Positions 1 through 6,222 of a stretch of DNA of 19,571 bases are shown here, piece after piece. Each line of letters begins with the position of its first letter. Position 1 is the first letter of the stretch. Where the stretch lies: NCBI GenBank assembly GCA_002428225.1, contig DIUD01000065.1, positions 1-19,571 on the forward strand, read 5' to 3'. Source of the stretch: Roseovarius sp. UBA6167. GTDB lineage: Bacteria; Pseudomonadota; Alphaproteobacteria; Rhodobacterales; Rhodobacteraceae. The position numbers and the translations under genes are program-made. A model generated the notes under the pieces. The model had not been told where the DNA came from and ran no database searches. It worked only from the letters and a program-made list of their open reading frames with translations.

Positions 1-263
1 TCGCGATCCTGAACGGCACGCTGGCTGGCGCCATCGGGTTTGGCCTGCAGCTCTGGGTCGCCGGGATCGTCCTCGGCCTCCTGGGCCACGTGGTCGCGGT
101 CTGGGCCGCGCGGCGCGATCCGCTCGTCGTCGAGGTCGGACGTCGGCATCTGCGGCTGACGCCCACCACGGCAGCGACAATGCGCGACACCTCGGCAGGG
201 GTGTGGAACTGCCCCTTGGATTTGCCCGCCTGGGTCGCAAAGTTGCGCTTCAGGTATTCATAG
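1..263 (+). pseudogene. trbD: 3'-truncated trbD/virB3-like conjugal transfer gene
   Basis: The frame is open from the window edge and its first 52 or so residues look like the middle and end of a TrbD/VirB3 inner-membrane component of a conjugative type IV secretion system. They comprise a hydrophobic stretch (LWVAGIVLGLLGHVVAVW) followed by AARRDPLVVEVGRRHLRL, the cytoplasmic motif typical of this family. Homology seems to stop near position 158. The remaining frame, to a TAG at 261-263, reads antisense through hsdM sequence and is therefore junk. Upstream trb genes, if present, lie outside the window. I infer that this is the broken end of an integrative conjugative element or plasmid-derived trb cluster. 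The family call is from memory of the motif and was not searched. Confidence 0.6.
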
Positions 264-689
264 GCATCGCCCAGAATGTCATCGCCATCGGCGCGGTTCC
301 TGGAAAAATTCAGATCTTCGCGGCTGAAAATATTGATCAACGTGGTCAGGGTGTTGATCATCTTGGTGCCGCGTCCGAATTTCTCGGGGTCGTTGAAAAA
401 CCGCGGTCGATCACGCCGAAAAGGTCGTTTTCCTCGGCAATGCGGGCGATGATCGTATCCATCCCCTCACCGATATCCTTGGAGCCACGCAGGGCCTTCA
501 TGTCGGTGAAAGACGCCCCCCCTGCGGCACCTCGATCAGCGCATCGGGCTGACCGGCGCGCTCCGAGACGTATTTCACGAACGAAAGGGTGAGTATGTAA
601 TCCTTGTAAAGCGAGGCATCCATGCCGCCGCGCAACTTGTCTCAGCCTTCCCGGAGGGGCCTGTAGATATCGCTTTTCTTGATCGCCAT
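155..689 (-). pseudogene. hsdM: Degraded, truncated type I restriction-modification methylase subunit (HsdM)
   Basis: Reading leftward from an ATG at 689, the pieces spell the N-terminal part of HsdM, the DNA adenine methyltransferase subunit of type I restriction systems. The first is MAIKKSDIYRPLREG, followed by DKLRGGMDASLYKDYILTLS, then ASFTDMKALRGSKDIGEGMD, then RADGDDILGDAYEYLKRNFA, and finally GKSKGQFHTPAEVSRIVAAV. They lie in three frames. An in-frame TGA (642-644) replaces an expected residue just before DKLRGGMD. A frame change falls at the 7-C run 516-522, and another at the 5-A run 396-400. The gene is cut off near 155, where trbD sequence begins, so the catalytic NPPF region is absent. 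Only about 180 of the roughly 500 or more family residues remain. No hsdS or hsdR is visible. The product is certainly non-functional if the sequence is accurate. Confidence 0.85.
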
Positions 690-826
690 GCGGCGCGCCC
701 CCTGTCGAATTTTTATGATTTATCAAAGGAATATAGATGTTTGTCGAAAAATGACAGATGAGAATGCCGCGACAATTTTTGGGCGTAAGCCTTTCATATC
801 TGGCGATGTGAGGCGGCCATTGACGC
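690..826. other. AT-richer intergenic stretch between hsdM remnant and DUF6880 gene
   Basis: This part is visibly richer in A and T than its surroundings. It would hold the old hsdM promoter (reading left) and upstream sequence of the gene at 891. TGTCGA is repeated near 704 and 737, and TGTC-N7-GACA forms a small inverted repeat around 737-751. No protein family could be recognised in any frame. Confidence 0.3.
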
Positions 827-855
827 TTGCCGCAACGCGGCCAAAGCGACATTAT
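827..855 (+). promoter_or_regulatory. Putative sigma-70-type promoter for the DUF6880 gene
   Basis: A TTGCCG (-35 like) at 827-832 is followed after exactly 17 bases by CATTAT (-10 like) at 850-855. This would start transcription about 30 bases upstream of the ATG at 891. It was read by eye. Alphaproteobacterial promoters are poorly conserved, so this is only a candidate. Confidence 0.4.
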
Positions 856-890
856 CCGCCAAACGCACCGCGATAAGGCCATTTATACCC

Positions 891-2327
891 ATGTCCAAAA
901 AGACCCTGAACCAAGCCAATCTTGAAAAGCTGGGCACGCAAAAGCTCGCGGCGCTGGTCATGGAGTTGGTGCAGGGAAGCGCGCCCCTTCAGCGGCGCGC
1001 ACGGATGGAACTCAGCGCCGCCCAAGGCCCCCGTGAGGTGGCCGCCGACCTGCGCAAACGCTTTGCGTCGCTGCGGCGTTCAACCCGCTTCGTTGACTGG
1101 CGCAAGCAAAGGGCGCTGGTCAAGGATCTGGAGGGTCTGTTGGCGATGATCGAAACCACCATCGCCCCAGATGATGCGAACGACGCGTTCGAACTGCTCT
1201 GGTCACTCCTGCAACTGGCCCCCTCGATCTACGAGCGCACGGATGACAGCAACGGCATGATCGGTGGCGTCATGAGTGACGCGGTGGCCCTGATCGCAGA
1301 GATATCGCCCGCGATGTCCAAGGACCAGACCGCGCTGACCGAGCGCATCTTGGACGCTGTCGCCGATGCAGGCTATGGCGAGTTTGACGGGATCATTCCG
1401 GCGATGGCCGACGCACTTGGCGAGGACGGGCTTGAGCATCTCAAGCGGATCACCGACGTCTGGGCGGACGCAGCCACGACCGAGCAAGAGCTCGAACGAT
1501 ACCGGGGCTACGGCTTTGCGTCGTCGGCCGAAGACAGCCTGCGGCGCAACAAACAGCTGACGCGGTCGATCATTCTGGCGGATGTTGCGGACGCCCAGGG
1601 GGACGTGGACGCCTACATGGCCCGCTATTCCGCAGAACAGCTGACCTATGGCACCATCGCGCCGGATGTGGCGCGCAGGTTGCTCGATGCGGGACGCGTC
1701 GATGAGGCGTTTGGCATCATCACCCGCGCCCGTGCCGCCGAGGATGGCAAATCATTCCGGACGTTGCGCTACGATCTCGATGCGGTCCATGAGGAATGCC
1801 TTGAAAGGCTGGGCAAGACGGAGGAATTGAAGGCGCATCTTTGGGCCACCTTTGAGCAGACCCTGAGCGCGCCCAGCCTGCGGAAATACCTCAAGCTGCT
1901 GCCCGATTTCGACGATATCGAGGCCGAAGAGGCCGCGCTCGCGTTCGCGGAAACCTATCCGCATCTCGGTGCGGCGATCAGTTTTCTGGTGGGGTGGCCG
2001 TCTCATGACCGCGCGGCGCGGGTTGTGGTGGCGCGCGCCGATGCGTTGGACGGGAATTCCTATCACACCCTCTCCACGGCCGCCGACGCGCTCGAACCCG
2101 AGCACCCGCTCGCCGCCACGCTGATGCGCCGCGCCATGGTCCTCGATACGCTGACTGGGGCCAAGTCCAAGCGCTATCGCCATGCGGCGCGCCATCTGGC
2201 CGAATGTCAGGCCTGCGATGCCGCAATCGAGGATTACGGCGACCTTCCCCCGCACAGGCAGTTCCTTGAGACGCTCAAGCAGGACCATGGCCGAAAACAC
2301 GGATTCTGGCGCTTGGTCGATCCGTAG
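891..2327 (+). CDS. DUF6880-like hypothetical protein
   Basis: A 478-residue soluble protein with no signal peptide or membrane segment. The beginning, SKKTLNQANLEKLGTQKLAA, and the following RRARMELSAAQGPREVAADL and FVDWRKQRALVKDLE, match what I remember of the DUF6880 family, a protein of unknown function common in alphaproteobacteria. The rest is rich in Ala, Leu, Glu and Arg and looks wholly alpha-helical, with spaced pairs of helices resembling tetratricopeptide-type solenoid repeats. The C-terminal part (about 395-470) contains AATLMRRAMVLDTLTGAKSK and a two-Cys patch, CQAC. The ribosome site is weak (AAGG 12 bases before the ATG). It stands alone between an hsdM remnant and an IS3 remnant, so it may be mobile-region cargo, but its codon use looks like the rest of the window. 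I cannot assign a function. Confidence 0.75.
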   Translation: MSKKTLNQANLEKLGTQKLAALVMELVQGSAPLQRRARMELSAAQGPREVAADLRKRFASLRRSTRFVDWRKQRALVKDLEGLLAMIETTIAPDDANDAFELLWSLLQLAPSIYERTDDSNGMIGGVMSDAVALIAEISPAMSKDQTALTERILDAVADAGYGEFDGIIPAMADALGEDGLEHLKRITDVWADAATTEQELERYRGYGFASSAEDSLRRNKQLTRSIILADVADAQGDVDAYMARYSAEQLTYGTIAPDVARRLLDAGRVDEAFGIITRARAAEDGKSFRTLRYDLDAVHEECLERLGKTEELKAHLWATFEQTLSAPSLRKYLKLLPDFDDIEAEEAALAFAETYPHLGAAISFLVGWPSHDRAARVVVARADALDGNSYHTLSTAADALEPEHPLAATLMRRAMVLDTLTGAKSKRYRHAARHLAECQACDAAIEDYGDLPPHRQFLETLKQDHGRKHGFWRLVDP

Positions 2328-2447
2328 GCGCGGTGCTTTGCCGACATCCAACATTGGTCTCCGGTGCTAGAGAATATTTGCAGAGAGAGTCAGAAGTGAT
2401 CTGACGTTGATTGCACCATCCAAGCCGTCCGGATCACGCTCAGGTCA

Positions 2448-2600
2448 TCAGCAACAGAACGTCTCAACCAACGAATTGTCGTAACAATTGCCCTTGCCGC
2501 TCAGTGAGATCCTGAAGCCGTGCTTTGACAGGCGTCGCTGATACTCGTTGGAAAAATATTGCGACCCGCGGTCCGTATGCGGCTTATGCCGATGTCGGCA
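2448..2600 (-). pseudogene. IS3-family transposase (OrfB) fragment
   Basis: On the minus strand about 48 residues read as the middle-to-end part of the IS3-family DDE integrase core. HTDRGSQYFSNEYQRRLSKH carries the second catalytic Asp, and SLSGKGNCYDNSLVETF carries the third catalytic residue, Glu. Family members continue with FFKTIKAEL, but here the frame ends two Cys later at TGA (2448-2450). The upstream two thirds, including the helix-turn-helix OrfA and the first Asp, are missing or unrecognisable. I did not find clear terminal inverted repeats or a target duplication. It cannot encode an active transposase. Confidence 0.8.
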
Positions 2601-2614
2601 TAAAGCGCACACGG
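2573..2614. repeat. Imperfect inverted repeat, 20-base arms around a 2-base centre
   Basis: The left arm (2573-2592) and right arm (2595-2614) match at 17 of 20 positions when one is reverse-complemented. The inner 9 bases (TTATGCCGA / TCGGCATAA) are perfect. The left arm lies within the IS3 transposase fragment, encoding RHKPHT on the minus strand. The right arm encodes the similar RHKAHT on the plus strand. It therefore looks like a short head-to-head duplication of the transposase rather than a terminator, since no T-run follows. Confidence 0.6.
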
Positions 2615-2866
2615 CGCGCGCCCAAACTGGCGACGAAAGCATGAAATCCAAACCCGCAAACTCTCGTTGCAAACGAGGGCGCCCCGGTGGCAGGACAGGG
2701 TTCTGCCATTCACAGGTTCTCGCCCCGGGAAATCCAAGTGGCGCCGTCGAACCCGCATGGATGAATTGCGGCCACTTGAGCGGACAGGCCCCCGAACGCG
2801 AGGTGTGGATATTCCCCGCGCTGCTTGCTAGACAGCGCCACGACACAGAAATCGCCGAGGATCGCC

Positions 2867-3691
2867 ATGAGCGCCACCGCCCGCAAGACTGCCCCGCTGC
2901 CCGATGACATCAGGGCAATGAAGGGCCGCACGCCCATCGTCTCGCTCACCGCCTATACAACGCCGATCGCGCGAATGATGGATGCGCATTGCGATTTCGT
3001 GCTGGTAGGTGACAGTGTCGGCATGGTGCTGCATGGCCTGCCCTCGACGCTTGGCGTCACCATGGAAATGATGATCCTGCACGGGCAGGCGGTGGCGCGC
3101 GGCCTCTCTCGTGCGATGCTGGTCATCGACATGCCCTTTGGCAGCTACGAGGAAAGCCCCGCACAGGCGTTTCGCAACGCAGCCCGGATCATGCGCGAGA
3201 CGGGGGCTGCGGCGGTCAAGCTCGAGGGCGGGCGGCACATGGCCGAAACCATCGCCTTTCTGGTGGCGCGCGGCGTGCCGGTGATGGCGCATATCGGCCT
3301 CACGCCGCAATCGGTCAACACGCTGGGCGGCTACAAGGTGCAGGGCCGGGGTGCTGCGGCGGAGGCGCTTCTGGCCGATGCGCGCGCGGTGAGCGCGGCG
3401 GGCGCGTTCTCGGTCGTGCTGGAAAAGGTTCCGTCCACGCTCGCCGACCGGATCACCGCTGAAATTCCCATTCCCACCATCGGCATCGGCGCCGGCGCGG
3501 GCTGTGACGGGCAGGTTCTGGTCGTCGATGACATGCTTGGCCTCTTTACCGCGTTCAAGCCGAAATTCGTCAAGCGCTATGCCACCCTCGGGCAGGATGG
3601 CGAGGCGGCGATTGCCGCCTATGCCGCGGAGGTGCGCGCGGGGGCCTTTCCCGCGCCCGAGCACGGTTTCGCCGAGGAGGCGCCGAATTGA
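2867..3691 (+). CDS. panB: 3-methyl-2-oxobutanoate hydroxymethyltransferase (ketopantoate hydroxymethyltransferase)
   Basis: PanB uses 5,10-methylene-tetrahydrofolate to add a hydroxymethyl group to 2-oxoisovalerate, giving ketopantoate, the committed step of pantothenate (vitamin B5/CoA) synthesis in the cytoplasm. The 274 residues are full length for the family and form one TIM barrel. Visible signatures are LTAYTTPIARMMD, the metal-binding VGDSVGM (Asp49) and VIDMPFGSY (Asp88), AAVKLEGG, the catalytic LEKVP (Glu186), and PTIGIGAGAGCDGQVLV. The ATG at 2867 is preferred over an in-frame ATG at 2825 because it has GAGG six bases upstream and begins with the usual length before the first conserved block. 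The stop overlaps the panC start, so the two are surely co-transcribed and translationally coupled. Confidence 0.97.
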   Translation: MSATARKTAPLPDDIRAMKGRTPIVSLTAYTTPIARMMDAHCDFVLVGDSVGMVLHGLPSTLGVTMEMMILHGQAVARGLSRAMLVIDMPFGSYEESPAQAFRNAARIMRETGAAAVKLEGGRHMAETIAFLVARGVPVMAHIGLTPQSVNTLGGYKVQGRGAAAEALLADARAVSAAGAFSVVLEKVPSTLADRITAEIPIPTIGIGAGAGCDGQVLVVDDMLGLFTAFKPKFVKRYATLGQDGEAAIAAYAAEVRAGAFPAPEHGFAEEAPN

Positions 3692-4533
3692 GCGCGCCGA
3701 TCCTGCGCCGCCTCACCGATCTGCGCGCCGCCACCCGCCCCTGGGTGCTGGCCGGAGAACGCATCGGCGTCGTGCCCACCATGGGCGCGCTGCATGACGG
3801 GCATCTCTCGCTCGCAGCCGCCGCCCGCGCCGCCTGCGACCGGGTGATCGTGACGATCTTCGTCAACCCCAGGCAGTTCAACAGCCCCGCCGACCTCGCC
3901 AACTATCCCCGCACAGAGGAGGCGGATGCGCGCAAGCTCGCGCGTTTTGACGTCGATGCGCTCTGGGTTCCGGATGGCGACCAGATGTATCCGCCCGCCT
4001 TCGCCACCACGGTTTCGGTCACCGGGCTTACGGATGTAATGGAAGGGGCCTGGCGGCCCGGCCATTTCGAGGGGGTGGCCACGGTCGTGACCAAGCTCTT
4101 TACCCAGACCTCGGCCACCGACGCCTTTTTCGGCGAGAAGGACTATCAACAGCTTCTGGTGGTGCGGCGCATGGCCGCCGATCTCGATCTGGGCGTGACG
4201 GTGCATGGCTGCCCAACGATCCGCGACATCGACGGGCTGGCGCTTTCCTCGCGCAACCTGCTCCTGTCGGACCGCGCGCGCTGCCTCGCGCCGCGCCTGC
4301 ACGAAGAGATGGAGGCGATCGCCGAGGGGCTGCGGGCGGGCCGGCCATTTGCCCCCCTGCGCGAGGCGGCGCAGGCGCGGCTGGACAAGACCGGCTTCAC
4401 CGGCGTTGATTACCTGGACCTGCGCGCGCAGGAGGATCTCGCCGCGCTCGAGAAGCCCGACCGGCCCGCGCGGCTCTTTGCCGCCGCCTGGCTCGCCGGG
4501 GTGCGGCTCATCGACAATATCGCGGTGCAATAG
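3688..4533 (+). CDS. panC: Pantothenate synthetase (pantoate-beta-alanine ligase)
   Basis: PanC joins pantoate and beta-alanine with ATP through a pantoyl-adenylate, the last step of pantothenate synthesis. The 281 residues match the family. The HIGH-type motif is TMGALHDGHLSL (His36 to His39), followed by IFVNPRQFN. FFGEKDYQQLLVVRRMAADL is the region that binds pantoate and ATP, and ALSSRN (Ser187-Asn190) is the KMSKS-like loop. The start is a TTG at 3688 that overlaps the panB TGA (TTGA, four bases). This rare start codon suggests that translation depends on ribosomes arriving from panB. No panD or panE is seen nearby, and the next gene lies on the other strand. Confidence 0.96.
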   Translation: MSAPILRRLTDLRAATRPWVLAGERIGVVPTMGALHDGHLSLAAAARAACDRVIVTIFVNPRQFNSPADLANYPRTEEADARKLARFDVDALWVPDGDQMYPPAFATTVSVTGLTDVMEGAWRPGHFEGVATVVTKLFTQTSATDAFFGEKDYQQLLVVRRMAADLDLGVTVHGCPTIRDIDGLALSSRNLLLSDRARCLAPRLHEEMEAIAEGLRAGRPFAPLREAAQARLDKTGFTGVDYLDLRAQEDLAALEKPDRPARLFAAAWLAGVRLIDNIAVQ

Positions 4534-4600
4534 TCCAATCCCGAAACCCGCGCGGCGAAACGGGGGTGAACGGGTGATGACCCGGCCCCTTGCTCCGCGC

Positions 4601-4972
4601 TTACCAGCGGCGATGGCCGGACCGACGGTTCGCGTCGCCATGGCTGCGGCTGCCGTAATAGGGGCGGTAGGAATTACGCGAATGCGGTCGATAGCCGTAT
4701 TTGCGCTGCTGCATGCGATAACCATAGGCACGGGCATGCGGCGGCGGCGCTGCATGGTAGCCGTGACCGCGATTGTAGCTGCGCGAGACATGGCCGCGAT
4801 GCTTCTTGTTGTTGCGATCCGAGGCGAGCGTGGCCCCGACGATAGCGAGCGCCGCAGCGCCTGCGATGATGGCCGCCGTCTCGCCACGATCACGGGCCTG
4901 GGCGGGCGCGGCGGAAAAGCCGGTCGCGGCAATTGCGGCAGCGGCGACGAAGGCGATGAGTTTGCGTGTCAT
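4601..4972 (-). CDS. Small exported His/Tyr/Arg-rich protein of unknown function
   Basis: A 123-residue protein not assigned to a named family. It has a textbook signal peptide (MTRKLIAFVAAAAIAATGFS, then AAPAQA) with probable cleavage after AQA at residue 26. A short hydrophobic Ala/Gly-rich segment (about 34-50, AAIIAGAAALAIVGATLA) resembles a glycine-zipper-like membrane or oligomerisation helix. The last 70 residues are low complexity, dominated by His, Tyr, Arg, Gly and Ser, and very basic. Such tails can bind metal, nucleic acid or cell-surface polymers, but nothing here decides between them. The start at 4972 is supported by AAAGGA upstream. It converges on panC and diverges from the gene at 5175, sharing an intergenic region with direct repeats. 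Confidence 0.75.
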   Translation of the reverse strand: MTRKLIAFVAAAAIAATGFSAAPAQARDRGETAAIIAGAAALAIVGATLASDRNNKKHRGHVSRSYNRGHGYHAAPPPHARAYGYRMQQRKYGYRPHSRNSYRPYYGSRSHGDANRRSGHRRW

Positions 4973-5021
4973 GTCGTGGTCCTTTCGGTTACGAGCAGTC
5001 TCATGAACAGCGCCGGGCCAC

Positions 5022-5047
5022 TTGTGACTTGTGACGCGGGTTGTGAC
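5022..5047. repeat. Three direct repeats of TTGTGAC
   Basis: TTGTGAC occurs at 5022-5028, 5029-5035 and 5041-5047: two abutting copies, then a third five bases on. They lie about 50-75 bases upstream of the minus-strand gene that starts at 4972, where a promoter or activator site would be expected. Repeated half-sites in one orientation are typical of OmpR/PhoB-type winged-helix regulators, but no regulator has been matched. Confidence 0.6.
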
Positions 5048-5079
5048 ACCAGACATGGGCACCCGTGCCGGGACAGACA

Positions 5080-5110
5080 ATAACGCCCCCATGCTATCGG
5101 ATAACGCCCC
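5080..5110. repeat. Pair of 10-base direct repeats ATAACGCCCC, 21 bases apart
   Basis: ATAACGCCCC occurs at 5080-5089 and exactly again at 5101-5110. The period of 21 bases is about two turns of the helix, so both copies would face the same side. They lie 60-90 bases upstream of the gene at 5175, in the same divergent region as the TTGTGAC repeats. An operator role is inferred. Confidence 0.5.
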
Positions 5111-5174
5111 GGATTCGGGCCGTTTGGCATCACGAGTCATTGAATAGCCTCGCACCATGGCGCATCTTGCGGGC

Positions 5175-5408
5175 ATGATACGTCTCATGCGCCCCCTTGC
5201 CCTTGCCCTTGTCCTCAGCCTTGCCGCGCAGGCGGCGCAGGCGGCGTGCCAGGTCGAATACAAGGCCAAACGCGACAGGCCGTTCGAGCTTTTCTATGAC
5301 GTGACCACGGTCAACGCGCCCTGTTCAGCCGCCGAAGGGGCCTTGCGCGCGCAGCTGGCGCGGCAGGGTTTGACCCTGCTCAAGATCATGTCGAAAAAGG
5401 AAAAATAG
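5175..5408 (+). CDS. Small exported protein, hypothetical
   Basis: The product is about 77 residues. Possible starts are ATG at 5157, 5175 and 5187, and none has a clear ribosome site. I took 5175 because MIRLMR gives a positively charged n-region before the hydrophobic PLALALVLSLAAQ. Cleavage after AQA or AQAA is likely. The mature part is only about 54 residues (CQVEYKAKRDRPFELFYD, then VTTVNAPCSAAEGALRAQLA) and ends in a basic KIMSKKEK. It has two Cys that could form a disulfide in the periplasm. I do not recognise a family, though I believe similar proteins occur in related bacteria. It ends 25 bases before the membrane-bound regulator gene, so the two are probably one operon, which suggests that the exported protein may act with the regulator. 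Confidence 0.65.
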   Translation: MIRLMRPLALALVLSLAAQAAQAACQVEYKAKRDRPFELFYDVTTVNAPCSAAEGALRAQLARQGLTLLKIMSKKEK

Positions 5409-5433
5409 ACATGACAGCGAAGGGGGGCGCGCG

Positions 5434-6150
5434 GTGCGCGGCCTGACAGCCACAGCCACAGCCACGGCCGCCGAGATGCGCCGTTCGGGCAATCGTGTCG
5501 TGGTGATCGGGGTCATCGCCATCGTCGCGATCCTCGCGCTCGCCGCCGTGTTTCTATTCCTGACCCTGCCCGACGGCAACGCCTTCAACGCGCGGGTCGA
5601 GCGGATATTCATCGAGAACGACGCGCTGACCGGCGAGGGCGAGATCAGGCTGCTGGAAATCCTCGCGCTCTCGGGCACGGCTTTCTCCGAAACACTTGTC
5701 AGTTACCGGATCGTCATGTTCGTTCTGCTGATCTTTGCGACCGCCCTTCTGGTGGCCGCGCTGGTGCTTCTGGTGGCGCTGGTGGCACTCAACCGCCGCA
5801 TGGCCCAGATCGAGCGCGCGGGCATCCAGGTGGCTTCGCTGCATATCAGTCGAGAGGAAAAAACCGTCTATCTCAACGATATGGCCTTCAAGCTGACCGA
5901 GGCCGCCATCGAGACGCTGAGCGTGCTGGCCGAGGCGCGGCTTGACGGCGATGTGCTCAGCGGGGCCGAGATCGAGGCCATGATCTCGGGCCGCCGCCCC
6001 GAGGACTGCGAGGAGGCGGCAGGCGCCACGCGCATCAAGCGGCTGCGCGACGCGCTCGGCAACCAGCTTGTGACCGAATTGCTGGTCAAGAACATCGCCC
6101 GGCGCGGCTATGTCCTTGCGGTGGACAAGGGCACGATCCGGGTCGAATAG
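5434..6150 (+). CDS. Two-helix membrane protein with C-terminal OmpR/ToxR-type winged helix
   Basis: 238 residues. The order is a short basic N-terminus, membrane helix 1 (about 21-44), a loop of about 47 residues (45-91), membrane helix 2 (about 93-119), then a cytoplasmic domain (about 135-232). That domain aligns by eye with the OmpR-type effector domain. KTVYLNDMAFKLTEAAIETL is the N-terminal beta sheet and first helix. GATRIKRLRDALG corresponds to the recognition-helix pattern (HISRLRRKLG in OmpR relatives), and NIARRGYVLAV to the wing. The positive N-terminus predicts a periplasmic loop and cytoplasmic DNA-binding domain. In ToxR/CadC the winged helix is N-terminal, so this order is reversed. 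The GTG start at 5434 has AAGGGGGG upstream, and an ATG at 5476 is the alternative. I infer a membrane-anchored transcription regulator with unknown targets. Confidence 0.8.
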   Translation: MRGLTATATATAAEMRRSGNRVVVIGVIAIVAILALAAVFLFLTLPDGNAFNARVERIFIENDALTGEGEIRLLEILALSGTAFSETLVSYRIVMFVLLIFATALLVAALVLLVALVALNRRMAQIERAGIQVASLHISREEKTVYLNDMAFKLTEAAIETLSVLAEARLDGDVLSGAEIEAMISGRRPEDCEEAAGATRIKRLRDALGNQLVTELLVKNIARRGYVLAVDKGTIRVE

Positions 6151-6161
6151 GGCCTCGACAA

Positions 6162-6189
6162 TTGCAGATACCGCTTTTTCGCCTACTGT
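6162..6189 (+). promoter_or_regulatory. Putative promoter of the acyl-CoA ligase gene
   Basis: TTGCAG (6162-6167) and TACTGT (6184-6189) are separated by 16 bases in the 72-base gap before the ATG at 6223. This fits a sigma-70-type promoter reasonably well. It was judged by eye only. The gene could also be read through from 5434. Confidence 0.35.
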
Positions 6190-6222
6190 GCGAAACCGGA
6201 GACAGGACTCAGGGAGGAACCG

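Larger units (their letters stand above)
2328..2866. other. 539-base gene-free stretch with transposon debris
   Basis: Between the DUF6880 gene and panB I see no intact gene. The stretch contains the IS3-family transposase remnant (2448-2600), an imperfect inverted repeat beside it (2573-2614), and about 230 bases (2615-2845) whose frames on both strands show no convincing family. The last bases hold the panB ribosome site (GAGG at about 2857-2860). The stretch looks like the scar of one or more insertion events. Confidence 0.6.

Noticed and set aside
335..342. TTGATCAA resembling half of an FNR site
   Set aside because: It lacks the four-base spacer, lies inside the hsdM remnant coding sequence, and no suitable gene follows.
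2748..2835. Minus-strand EYPHLAFGGLSAQ resembling the RPHSALGGLTP end of IS3 transposases
   Set aside because: The match is short and imprecise. It lies on the wrong side of the HTDRGSQY fragment for a single transposase. It could be a second remnant but cannot be supported by eye.
4555..4595. CGGGT-N4-ACCCG hairpin between panC and the convergent exported gene
   Set aside because: The stem is only 5 bp with no U-run in either direction. It is too weak to call a terminator in GC-rich DNA.
5450..5475. ACAGCC tandem repeat at the start of the membrane regulator
   Set aside because: It is only about four imperfect units encoding Thr-Ala. It is too short to be a meaningful repeat array, although it might allow minor length variation.
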